A stretch of 17,600 bases of DNA from the NCBI GenBank assembly GCA_002292945.1, contig DBCG01000076.1, positions 268 through 17,867 of the forward strand. Reading direction: 5' to 3'. How positions within the stretch are numbered: the first letter of the stretch is position 1; the number at the start of each line of letters is the position of its first letter. Positions 10,254 to 17,553 of the stretch are shown one piece after another. The notes under the pieces are model-generated. The model did not search any database, had not been told where the DNA came from, and saw only the letters and a program-made list of their open reading frames with translations. The DNA is from Proteobacteria bacterium UBA964 (GTDB lineage Bacteria > Pseudomonadota > Gammaproteobacteria > Steroidobacterales > Steroidobacteraceae). The position numbers and the translations under genes are program-made.

Positions 10254-11254
10254 GGACGCGCGGAGAACGGCGCGCCGCTGCGTCCATGCAGCGACGCCTG
10301 CAGTTCGGCGACGATGGAGAGCGCGATCGCCTCGGGCGAGGCGCCCCCGAGATCGAGGCCCACGGGCGCACGCAGCCGCGGTCGCAGCCGCTCGGCGAGC
10401 GGTCCGAGCTCCGTGTACAACCGTTCGCGCCGTGCAGCCGGACCGAGCAGACCGACATATGGGATGTCGCTGACGGCGAGCGCGGCGAGGTAGCGGCCAT
10501 CCGCGACCAGGTTGTGGCTCATCACCACCGCTGCGTCGAACCCGTCGAGGGCGACGACGGCGCCTGGGTCAGCAGCATCGACCGTGGCGACTCGGATCGC
10601 GTCTTGGAAGCGTGCGGCCTCGACATAGGCCGGTCGGTGATCCACCACGGTCACCTGCCAACCGACCTGCGACGCCATCCGTACGACCGGCTCCGCATCG
10701 GGGCCCGCGCCGCAGAGCAGCAGCGCGGGGACGCGTGTGGCAGCGACCGCGAACGAGCCGTCGCGCAGTGTCGCGCGGCCAGGTGGCAGCACACTGCTCG
10801 GCGAGCTGCTGTCGGCATCGCCGCCGAGCGCGCTGCCCATCGACAGTGCGCCATCGCCGTTCGAGAGGTCGATCTCGAGCAGCGCCGGTTCGCGGCGTAT
10901 CGCGGCCGACAGCCATCCGCGCAGCAGCGTCAGGGAACTCCCCGTATCGAGGCGCCAGAGCAGGATCCGCATCGCGCCCTCGCAGCCGAGGCCGAGCCCC
11001 CATACCGGGTCATCGGAGCCGCGACCATCGTAACGGCGTTCGACGATGCGATCGTCACCGGCCAACAACCGCTGTGCGTGTTCGTGGAGGTCGCCTTCCA
11101 GGCAGCCGCCGCTCAGCAGGCCGCAGCGTGCGCCGTTCGAGGACAGCAACATCAATGCGCCCGGCTTGCGGTAGGTGGAGCCCTCCGTGGCGATGACGAA
11201 TGCCGCGACGAGCCGGTGTCCGGCCGCCGTCTCGCGATCGAGGAACTCCAGCAT
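10250..11254 (-). CDS. XdhC family protein (molybdenum hydroxylase maturation factor type)
   Basis: 334 residues. XdhC/CoxI proteins bind molybdenum cofactor and help its sulfuration and insertion into xanthine dehydrogenase-type enzymes. Seen: N-terminal XdhC/CoxI domain with the EGSTYRKPGALM segment (24-35), SGGC51LEG and GLGC91EG; C-terminal Rossmann-type domain with LLLCGAGPDAEPVV (178-191), DIPYVGLLGP (263-272) and the closing SPEAIALSIVAELQA. ATG 11254 lies 20 bases after the PhoX stop and has no Shine-Dalgarno, suggesting coupling to phoX translation. The frame is open further upstream inside phoX but the sequence there is not family-like. No molybdenum hydroxylase is encoded in this window, so the client enzyme is unknown. 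The stop codon overlaps that of the convergent hydrolase. Confidence 0.88.
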   Translation of the reverse strand: MLEFLDRETAAGHRLVAAFVIATEGSTYRKPGALMLLSSNGARCGLLSGGCLEGDLHEHAQRLLAGDDRIVERRYDGRGSDDPVWGLGLGCEGAMRILLWRLDTGSSLTLLRGWLSAAIRREPALLEIDLSNGDGALSMGSALGGDADSSSPSSVLPPGRATLRDGSFAVAATRVPALLLCGAGPDAEPVVRMASQVGWQVTVVDHRPAYVEAARFQDAIRVATVDAADPGAVVALDGFDAAVVMSHNLVADGRYLAALAVSDIPYVGLLGPAARRERLYTELGPLAERLRPRLRAPVGLDLGGASPEAIALSIVAELQASLHGRSGAPFSARP

Positions 11255-11274
11255 CGCGGGCGCTGCAGCCGCCG

Positions 11275-13287
11275 TCAGAGCGGCGCACCGTCCTCGCGGC
11301 TCACTGCGATGACCGCCGAGCGTGCGGGCAAGCCGCCGCCGTCCGGCCAATGGCTCACAGGCGCGTCCACCGTGCCGCCTTCGCCGGGGTGTTGGATGCT
11401 GAGGAACAGCGTCTTGCCGTCGGGCGTGAACTCGCAGCCGCAGACCTCGGCGCCGACGGGTGCACTCAGCACTTGCGTGAGTCGTCCTCGATCCGGTCCG
11501 ATCGTCGGCACCACGAAGCAGCCGTTGTTGCCGATCAGCCGGGTATCCGCATCGGTCACCACCCACAGGCGACCCGAGGGGTCGAAGCCGAGATTGTCCG
11601 GACACGCGATCGGGCTCACAGCACCGCGGTCGGCATACCCCGCGAAATAGACATCCTCGCGGGCAAGCTGTCCGGCGGCGAGATCCTCAGCGCGGGTCAG
11701 GAAGCGTGCCGCGCCATCACGCGGATCGCCAGCGAGCAGGAACACGTTCCATGCGAACCGCAGACTGGACGCGTCGTCGCCGTCTTCGATGAGTTCGACG
11801 ATGTGGCCGAAGTCGTTCTTGGGCCGTGGATTCGCGGCGTTCGGGCCGAGGTCGATGTTGCGGCCCATGAAATCGCGGCGCTCAGGTGCGCGCGAGTCGT
11901 TCTTGGTGAGCGCCATGTAGACGCGTCCCGTCACCGGACTCGGTTCGACATCTTCTGGGCGGTCCATGGGCGTGGCGCCGAGCAGGTCTGCGGCCTCGCG
12001 GCAGCGGATCACGACCTCTGCTTGGCTCGCAAAGCCGGCGGCGCTGTTCAATGGGCCGCGCTCGTCGTGCACCAGCGGCAGCCACTCGCCGCGTCCGTCG
12101 GCGTCGAAGCGCGCGACATGGAGCGTGCCGTGATCGAGGAGGTCGCGGTTGGCGGCGCGGTCCTTCGGGTCGAAGCGGTCGCGGCTGACGAACTTGTAGA
12201 CATACTCGAACTTGGCGTCATCGCCCATGTAGGCGGCCACCCGACCGTCCTTCGTGAGGATGGTATTCGCCCCTTCGTGGCAGAAGCGGCCGAGCGCGGT
12301 GCGCTTTCGCGGTGCCATCGTCGGGTCCTGCGGGTCGATCTCGACGATCCAGCCGTGTCGAAGCGCCTCGCGCGGTTCGCGACGGACATCGAAGCGCGGA
12401 TCGACGGTGTCCCAGCCGTAGGCGGAGCGTTCACGAAGCGGCCAGCGGCGATGCGCGCGCGTCGTCGCTTCGTCGGCGTCTGCGCTGCCCGCCCAGGTCC
12501 GTGCACCGCCGAAATAATCCTGGATGTTCTCCTCGGCGGTGAGGTAGGTGCCCCAGGGCGTCTTGCCGCCCGCGCAGTTGGCGAAAGTGCCGAGCACCCG
12601 CGTTCCGGTGGGGTCGGCACTGGTCCGCAGCAGCGCCGCGCCGCGCGCGGGGCCGGAGATCTCCATCGGGGTGTTGGCCGTGATACGCCGCGTCGCAGAT
12701 GCGCCGCGTACGACGCGCCAGCCGCGCATTCCGCGGCGCACCTCGAGCACGCTCACGCCATGCGCAGCCTGCATCCAGGCGACCGTCTGCGGCCGTGCCG
12801 CGATCATCGCGGCGACCTGTCGTGCTTGATCCGACTCGGATCCGGACAGACCTGCGAAGACCAGTTCGTCCACGTACTCGTGGTTCACGCAGAGCAGGCC
12901 GGCATCGCGCCGCCCGCGCATCGGGAAGAAGGCCAACGCGTCGTTGTTGGTGCCGAATCTTCGTTCCTGCCGCGTCGCTGCGTCGCGATCCAGCCACTCG
13001 AGCGTGCGCAGATCGCGGGTGGTGAGACCCGGATCGCCTTCGAACAGCGGGTCGCCGAAGCCGACGACCACCTGTGACCTCAGCCCTGGCGACAAGCGCA
13101 GCGTGTCTTCCAGTGATGGCGCGAGGGCCGCGTAGGACTTGGCCTTCGCGCTATGCGTGGTCTGCGCACCCGCGCCGAGGGCGGGCAAGGCCCCGGTCGC
13201 TGCCGCGGCACCGGAGGCGGCGAGGAACCCGCGCCGCGACAATCGTTGCTCGAGGAGTGCGCCGAAATAGACGGCTTTACGGGTCAT
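11275..13287 (-). CDS. PhoX family alkaline phosphatase (DUF839), Tat-exported
   Basis: 670 residues, usual for the family. PhoX enzymes are periplasmic Ca/Fe-dependent phosphomonoesterases that release phosphate from organic phosphate. Seen: twin-arginine signal SRRGFLAAS (RR at 18-19) with a hydrophobic Ala-rich stretch and likely cleavage after GAGA (residue 41); FGTNNDALAFFP (111-122); CVNHEYVDE (133-141); NC238AGGKTPWGTYLTAEEN, whose Cys matches the iron-ligand Cys of characterised PhoX; C-terminal CEFTPDGKTLFLSIQHPGE. The start at 13287 has GAGGA 7 bases upstream. No Pho-box-like pair of 7-mers spaced 11 bases is visible upstream. It follows the DUF1330 gene by 63 bases and precedes the XdhC gene by 20, so a read-through operon is plausible. 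Confidence 0.92.
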   Translation of the reverse strand: MTRKAVYFGALLEQRLSRRGFLAASGAAAATGALPALGAGAQTTHSAKAKSYAALAPSLEDTLRLSPGLRSQVVVGFGDPLFEGDPGLTTRDLRTLEWLDRDAATRQERRFGTNNDALAFFPMRGRRDAGLLCVNHEYVDELVFAGLSGSESDQARQVAAMIAARPQTVAWMQAAHGVSVLEVRRGMRGWRVVRGASATRRITANTPMEISGPARGAALLRTSADPTGTRVLGTFANCAGGKTPWGTYLTAEENIQDYFGGARTWAGSADADEATTRAHRRWPLRERSAYGWDTVDPRFDVRREPREALRHGWIVEIDPQDPTMAPRKRTALGRFCHEGANTILTKDGRVAAYMGDDAKFEYVYKFVSRDRFDPKDRAANRDLLDHGTLHVARFDADGRGEWLPLVHDERGPLNSAAGFASQAEVVIRCREAADLLGATPMDRPEDVEPSPVTGRVYMALTKNDSRAPERRDFMGRNIDLGPNAANPRPKNDFGHIVELIEDGDDASSLRFAWNVFLLAGDPRDGAARFLTRAEDLAAGQLAREDVYFAGYADRGAVSPIACPDNLGFDPSGRLWVVTDADTRLIGNNGCFVVPTIGPDRGRLTQVLSAPVGAEVCGCEFTPDGKTLFLSIQHPGEGGTVDAPVSHWPDGGGLPARSAVIAVSREDGAPL

Positions 13288-13311
13288 CGGATCGTCCTCG
13301 TCCAGTGGAAC

Positions 13312-13362
13312 TGGCAGCTTAGCGGTGTGTGGCAGCGGTCGGTGTGAAGATCATGTGGCAGG
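13312..13362. repeat. Three short TGGCAG direct repeats upstream of phoX
   Basis: On the plus strand TGGCAGC occurs at 13312-13318 and 13330-13336 and TGGCAGG at 13356-13362 (spacing 18 and 26 bases), mostly in the gap between the DUF1330 and PhoX genes. The spacing does not fit a Pho box. They may be regulator half-sites or chance. Confidence 0.3.
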
Positions 13363-13707
13363 TGAGTCGTTCACTGGCATGCCTTCGAGCACGGTCACGA
13401 AGAAGCGGCCCTTGCCTTCACGCAATCTCTTCGCCGCCTCATATTCCGCCGACTTCCAGAAACCCCAAGCGGCTTCCTTGGAAGGGAACCGCGCGATCAG
13501 GATGCTCTCGCCGCGAGGGTCGCCCTCGGCGATCTCGACCTTGGGGGCTGGGGTGACCGTCAGGTAGTGTCCGCCGTACTTGCGGTAGATCGGCGGTAGC
13601 GCAGCGCTGTAGGCCTTGAAGCCTTCCAGGTCGGTGATCTTGCCCTGCACCAGCAGATAAGCGGGTGGACCGCCTGCGGTCGCAACGCCCCCGGGCGTGT
13701 CGTTCAT
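13351..13707 (-). CDS. DUF1330 domain protein
   Basis: 118 residues. Seen: after about 15 loose N-terminal residues, one DUF1330 domain with YLLVQGKITDLEGFKAYS, IYRKYGGHYLTV, GESILIARFPSKEAAWGFW and a final SAEYEAAKRLREGKGRFFVTVLEG. This is a dimeric alpha/beta-barrel (ferredoxin-like) fold related to small monooxygenase-type proteins; the biochemical role of the family is not established. No signal peptide. ATG 13707 overlaps the stop of the glutathione transferase gene by 4 bases (ATGA), which fixes the start. A longer frame exists upstream inside that gene but is not family-like. Coupling to a glutathione transferase hints at a detoxification or stress setting (inference). Confidence 0.87.
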   Translation of the reverse strand: MNDTPGGVATAGGPPAYLLVQGKITDLEGFKAYSAALPPIYRKYGGHYLTVTPAPKVEIAEGDPRGESILIARFPSKEAAWGFWKSAEYEAAKRLREGKGRFFVTVLEGMPVNDSPAT

Positions 13708-14312
13708 CCGATGAGTCCTTCCGCGCGCATCGCGGCCTGTACGGACGGGCGATGCGCGATGCGCTGGTGGTAGGCCTGTAGCGTCGGCCACTGCGCAAGA
13801 TCGAGGCCGCCGTAGCGGCACCAGCCGAGCACGGTGAACAGATAGGCATCGGCGACCGTGAAGCCACCGCCGAGCAGATGCTCGCGACCCTCGAGCGACT
13901 GTGTCAGAAAGTCGAAGCGCTTGCCGAGGTTGGCGCGCGTGGCGGCCTTCTGCTCATCGGTCACGCCCGGGGTGAAGAAGGGGCTGAAATTCTTGTGCAC
14001 TTCGGAGTTGATGTAACCCAGCCACTCGTGCAGCCGGTAGCGTGCGAGCGTGCCATGGGCGGGCGCGAGGTCGCTATCGGGCTTGAGATCCCCGACATAC
14101 GGGAGGATGGCCGTGCCTTCCGTCAAAACCTCCCCGCCATCGAGGCGCAGCGCCGGCACGTAATTCTTGGGTGTGACCTTTGCGTACTCTTCGCTACCCG
14201 CGGTCTTCTGGCCGCGGCCCTCGACCTTGACCGCTTCGAACGGTAGCCCGGTCTCGAGGAGTGCGATGTGGACGGCGAGCGAGCAGGCACCGGGGGAGTA
14301 GTAGAGCTTCAT
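13704..14312 (-). CDS. Glutathione S-transferase, beta class (GstA-like)
   Basis: 202 residues, the size of E. coli GstA (201). Conjugates glutathione to electrophiles or reduces peroxides in the cytoplasm. Seen: N-terminal thioredoxin-like domain MKLYYSPGAC10SLA with the beta-class Cys10; VPALRLDGG with the cis-Pro at 53; LTEGTAI glutathione-binding segment (63-69); C-terminal helical domain with H106 (SEVHKNFSP), equivalent to the His of beta-class enzymes, and FTVADAYLFTVL (151-162). ATG 14312 has AGGA 8 bases upstream and matches the family start; the frame extends 30 codons further but without homology. It lies 52 bases after the TrmH gene and overlaps the DUF1330 gene (ATGA). Confidence 0.93.
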   Translation of the reverse strand: MKLYYSPGACSLAVHIALLETGLPFEAVKVEGRGQKTAGSEEYAKVTPKNYVPALRLDGGEVLTEGTAILPYVGDLKPDSDLAPAHGTLARYRLHEWLGYINSEVHKNFSPFFTPGVTDEQKAATRANLGKRFDFLTQSLEGREHLLGGGFTVADAYLFTVLGWCRYGGLDLAQWPTLQAYHQRIAHRPSVQAAMRAEGLIG

Positions 14313-14364
14313 GGCAGGAGTCCTTGCAGGGTCGTGGAGGGGGGTGGGCGGTGGAAGAAGGGGC

Positions 14365-15171
14365 TCAGCGAGACGGGATTTTAGCAACGCGGATGAGTTC
14401 ATAGGCGCAAAGGGCGACCGTGGTCGCGAGATTCAGCGACTCGACGACCGGGCCTGAGGTGCCACCTCGGCTGTCCTGCGGGCCGTCCCCGGCGATGGAG
14501 AACACCGCATCGCCCGCGAGCGCGAGCATCTCCTCCGAGGCGCCGCGCCCTTCGTTGCCGAACATCAGGCAATCGGTTGCCACGAGTCCTCGGGCGGTGT
14601 CTCCCTCCGCGGTGATCGACCGGCCGCCGATGTCCATCAGCGCGATCCTCGCGTAGCGTCGACGCAAGGTCTCGAGCGTGACCTCGGTCTCGAACGGCAG
14701 TCCGAAGACGGCGCCCATGCTGGCGCGGACCACCTTGGGGTTGTACGGGTCCACGCTGTCGGGCGACAGCAGGCATCGGAAGCCGCCGAACCAGGCGAGC
14801 GAGCGAAGGATGGTCCCGAGGTTCCCCGGGTCTTGGATCTCATGCAGGTAGATCGCACGCTCGCTCGGGGTGGGCGATGGCGCAGGCAGGATCGGCACGA
14901 CGGCCATGACACCCTGTGGTGAACGCGTATCGCTCAACTGGCTCATCTGACGCGCGCTGAGCGTTTCCCTCGGTAGGTGCATGGGGAATCCGACCGGCAG
15001 CCCCGCAGCGAGATACTCGTGGCTGACGAGGATGCGTGAGGTCACAAGCGCCGGCCGGCGTGCGAGCGCCTTGCCGAGCTCCAACACCAGATGCTCACCC
15101 TCGGCGAGGTAGAAGCCGAGCGCTTGCCGCTGCGCCTTGTCCTTCAATGTCCTGAGTTCGTCGAAGGTCAT
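14365..15171 (-). CDS. TrmH/SpoU family RNA 2'-O-methyltransferase
   Basis: 268 residues. SPOUT-fold, SAM-dependent ribose methyltransferase acting on rRNA or tRNA; the target cannot be read from sequence. Seen: N-terminal substrate-binding part (KDKAQRQALGFYLAEGEHLVLE, a typical SpoU N-terminal segment); motif 1 DPGN117LGTILR123S; motif 2 LMFGNE207GRGAS; motif 3 VESLN (243-247) followed by LATTVALCAYEL. Odd: the usual IPM just before motif 3 is replaced by a Gly/Ser-rich stretch (IAGDGPQDSRGGTSG). ATG 15171 overlaps the stop of the upstream oxidoreductase gene (ATGA); a TTG two codons upstream (15177) is less likely. Co-transcription with the oxidoreductase gene is very likely. Confidence 0.88.
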   Translation of the reverse strand: MTFDELRTLKDKAQRQALGFYLAEGEHLVLELGKALARRPALVTSRILVSHEYLAAGLPVGFPMHLPRETLSARQMSQLSDTRSPQGVMAVVPILPAPSPTPSERAIYLHEIQDPGNLGTILRSLAWFGGFRCLLSPDSVDPYNPKVVRASMGAVFGLPFETEVTLETLRRRYARIALMDIGGRSITAEGDTARGLVATDCLMFGNEGRGASEEMLALAGDAVFSIAGDGPQDSRGGTSGPVVESLNLATTVALCAYELIRVAKIPSR

Positions 15172-16826
15172 GCGCAATCCTGCCGTGTCGAGACGCCGTT
15201 GATGCTGCGCGCCACCGCCTCCGCGAGCTTGATACCGTCGACGCCTGCCGACAGGATCCCGCCTGCGTAGCCTGCGCCTTCGCCGCCGGGGAAGAGCCCG
15301 CGGAGGTTGAGGCTCTGCAGCGTGTCGACATCGCGCGTGATGCGCAGCGGCGAGGAGGTGCGTGTCTCGATGCCGGTGAGCAACGCATCATCGCGGTCGA
15401 ATCCGCGGATCTGGCGACCGAACACCGGCAGCGCTTCACGCATCGCTGCGATGGCGTCGGCCGGTAGCAGCGGCGCGAGGTCCGTGAGCCGGATGCCGGG
15501 CTTGTAGGAGGGCTGTACCTCGCCGAGCGCGGTCGACGCACGGCCTGCGACGAAATCGCCCACCAGTTGCGCGGGGGCCGAATAGTCGCCGCCACCCATC
15601 TCGAAGGCGAGGCTCTCGAGACGCTCCTGCAGCGCGAGGCCGGCGAGCGGCCCGCCCGGGAAGTCTTTCTCCGGGTCGATACCGACGACGATGCCCGCGT
15701 TGGCGTTGCGCTCGTTGCGCGAATACTGGCTCATGCCGTTCGTGACCACGCGCTGTGGCTCGGAGGTCGCGGCGACGACCGTCCCGCCCGGGCACATGCA
15801 GAAGCTGTAGACCGAGCGGCCGTTGGCGGCGTGATGCACGAGTTTGTAGTCTGCGGCACCGATGGCCGGGTGACCGGCGAAGCGCCCGAGCCGCGCGCGG
15901 TCGATGAGCGACTGCGGATGCTCGATGCGAAAGCCGATGGCGAAGGGCTTGGCTTCCATGAACACCTTACGCTGCTCGAGCATGCGGAAGGTGTCGCGCG
16001 AACTGTGGCCGAGTGCGAGTACCACATGGCGCGAGGCGATGGTCGTCCCGTCCGCGAGCTGTACGCCGCGGACCTCTTTCACGTCGTCGCGCTCGTCGAT
16101 CAGCAGATCGACGACCTTGTGCTCGAACCGCACCTCACCGCCGAGGGCGATGATCTCCTCTCGCATGCGTGCGACCACGCCGGTCAGGCGGAAGGTGCCG
16201 ATGTGCGGCTTGTTGACATACATGATCTCGGGCGGCGCGCCCGCCCGCACGAACTCACGCATCACTTGCCGGCCGAGATGCCGCGGGTCCTTGATCTGGC
16301 TGTAGAGCTTGCCGTCGGAGAAGAGCCCCGCGCCACCCTCGCCGAACTGCACGTTCGACTCCGGGGTCAGCGAGCGCTTGCGCCATAGCCCCCACGTGTC
16401 TTGGGTGCGGCGACGGACATCGCGGCCGCGCTCGAGCACGATGGGTCGATAGCCCTGCTGCGCGAGCACCAGCGCCGCGAAGAGCCCGCAGGGCCCGAAC
16501 CCGACCACAAGCGGCTGCTCGATGGACGCTGCGGGCGCCGTCGGCGGAGGGTGGAACGCCGTGTCGGGCGCCGCCATCACGTGACGGTCGTCACGATGCG
16601 CCGCGAGCACGCGCGCCTCGTCGCGCACCGTGGCATCGACGATATAAACGAAGGCGATCTCACGGTCCTTGCGCCGCGCATCGTGGCTGCGCTTGAAGAC
16701 GGTGAAGTCCAGGAGGTCCGGCTCGCGCAGCGCCAGCCGCTTGAGGACGGCACGGCGCAGGGCGTCCTGGGTGCGCGCCTCGGCGGGGTCGCCCCAGGGG
16801 AGCGTCAGTTCGGTGATGCGGATCAT
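15168..16826 (-). CDS. Uncharacterised FAD-dependent oxidoreductase (COG2509-type)
   Basis: 552 residues, close to the family length of about 540. Seen: an N-terminal region of about 100 residues typical of the family; dinucleotide-binding VVGFGPCG (107-114) ending in the acidic E132 of the beta2 strand, for FAD; conserved FGEGGAGLFSDGKLY (161-175); ALGHSSRDTF (271-280); CMCPGGTVVAATSE (343-356); TNGMSQYSRNERNANAG; C-terminal FAD-contacting GLFPGGEGAGYAGGILSAG (510-528). The substrate and redox partner are unknown. ATG 16826 has AGGA 8 bases upstream. It is the first gene of the minus-strand cluster and divergent from rlmE across 61 bases. The stop overlaps the TrmH start (ATGA). Confidence 0.9.
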   Translation of the reverse strand: MIRITELTLPWGDPAEARTQDALRRAVLKRLALREPDLLDFTVFKRSHDARRKDREIAFVYIVDATVRDEARVLAAHRDDRHVMAAPDTAFHPPPTAPAASIEQPLVVGFGPCGLFAALVLAQQGYRPIVLERGRDVRRRTQDTWGLWRKRSLTPESNVQFGEGGAGLFSDGKLYSQIKDPRHLGRQVMREFVRAGAPPEIMYVNKPHIGTFRLTGVVARMREEIIALGGEVRFEHKVVDLLIDERDDVKEVRGVQLADGTTIASRHVVLALGHSSRDTFRMLEQRKVFMEAKPFAIGFRIEHPQSLIDRARLGRFAGHPAIGAADYKLVHHAANGRSVYSFCMCPGGTVVAATSEPQRVVTNGMSQYSRNERNANAGIVVGIDPEKDFPGGPLAGLALQERLESLAFEMGGGDYSAPAQLVGDFVAGRASTALGEVQPSYKPGIRLTDLAPLLPADAIAAMREALPVFGRQIRGFDRDDALLTGIETRTSSPLRITRDVDTLQSLNLRGLFPGGEGAGYAGGILSAGVDGIKLAEAVARSINGVSTRQDCA

Positions 16827-16849
16827 GGTCCGTTTCCTGGTCGGTGGTC

Positions 16850-16878
16850 CCGACAGAGGCCTCGAATCGCGCTAGTCT
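16850..16878 (+). promoter_or_regulatory. Candidate sigma-70 promoter of rlmE
   Basis: CCGACA (16850-16855, 4 of 6 to TTGACA), 17 bases, then TAGTCT (16873-16878, TAnnnT). Transcription would begin near 16885, about 3 bases before the ATG, and no Shine-Dalgarno is seen, so the message may be almost leaderless. Motif match only. Confidence 0.35.
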
Positions 16879-16887
16879 ATCCTCATC

Positions 16888-17508
16888 ATGGCCCGATCCA
16901 AGAGCAGCGGTAGCTGGTTGCGCCGCCACGTCACCGATCCCTTCGTCAAACAGGCCCAGATCGACGGCTACCGATCGCGCTCCGCCTATAAGCTGATCGA
17001 GCTCGACGAGAGGGACCGCCTGATACGCCCCGGGATGCGGGTGCTGGACCTCGGTTCCGCCCCGGGGGGGTGGTCGCAGGTCGCCGCCAAGGCGGTCGGC
17101 GCCAAGGGTCGGGTGCTGGCGACCGATATCCTGCCCATGGACCCGATCCGCAACGTCGATTTCCTCCAAGGCGACTTCACCACCGATACCGTGGTCGAGC
17201 AGATCAAGGCGTGGCTCGGGGACGGCAAGTTCGACCTGATCGTCTCCGACATCGCGCCGAACCTCAGCGGCATCGACTCCGCCGACCAGGCCCGTTCCAT
17301 GCATTTCCTCGACTTGGCGCTCGATACCGTACGCCTGATGCTCAAGCCCGGCGCCCACTTCGTCGCCAAGATGTTCCAGGGGCAGGGGTCGGACGAATAC
17401 GTGAAGGATCTGCGCAAGCACTTCGGCAAGGTGTCCATCCGCAAGCCCAAGGCCTCACGGCCCGAGTCGCGCGAGGTTTACATCGTGGCAAAGGAGTTCA
17501 AGGGCTGA
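16888..17508 (+). CDS. rlmE: 23S rRNA (uridine-2'-O)-methyltransferase RlmE (FtsJ/RrmJ)
   Basis: 206 residues (E. coli 209). Methylates the ribose of U2552 (E. coli numbering) in the A-loop of 23S rRNA late in 50S assembly, using SAM. Seen: catalytic tetrad K35 (SAYKLIELD), D121 (SDIAPN), K161 (VAKMFQG) and E196 (SREVY), each exactly three residues before K38, D124, K164 and E199 of E. coli RrmJ; SAM motif LDLGSAPGGWSQ (53-64) and D80. The codons for the APGGW segment contain a run of seven G (17064-17070). The start is clear from homology, but no Shine-Dalgarno precedes it. A tRNA gene follows by 45 bases, rather than ftsH, which often follows rlmE in other bacteria. Confidence 0.97.
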   Translation: MARSKSSGSWLRRHVTDPFVKQAQIDGYRSRSAYKLIELDERDRLIRPGMRVLDLGSAPGGWSQVAAKAVGAKGRVLATDILPMDPIRNVDFLQGDFTTDTVVEQIKAWLGDGKFDLIVSDIAPNLSGIDSADQARSMHFLDLALDTVRLMLKPGAHFVAKMFQGQGSDEYVKDLRKHFGKVSIRKPKASRPESREVYIVAKEFKG

Positions 17509-17553
17509 GCGGCGCGTTAAACTAGCGACCGACGGCAGGCGATCATCTGCGAC

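Noticed and set aside
10214..11650. 478-codon plus-strand frame opposite the XdhC gene
   Set aside because: Shadow translation without recognisable motifs.
11200..13077. 625-codon plus-strand frame opposite phoX
   Set aside because: No family motifs; the minus strand encodes a complete Tat-PhoX protein.
13288..13350. Pho box upstream of phoX
   Set aside because: The TGGCAG/CTGCCA repeats are 18 and 26 bases apart, not the 11-base period of PhoB sites, and do not match CTGTCAT well.
14336..14364. G-rich stretch in the TrmH-GST gap as a possible G-quadruplex
   Set aside because: Only two tracts of three or more G lie close together, the rest being GG or more distant; in a GC-rich genome this is not convincing.
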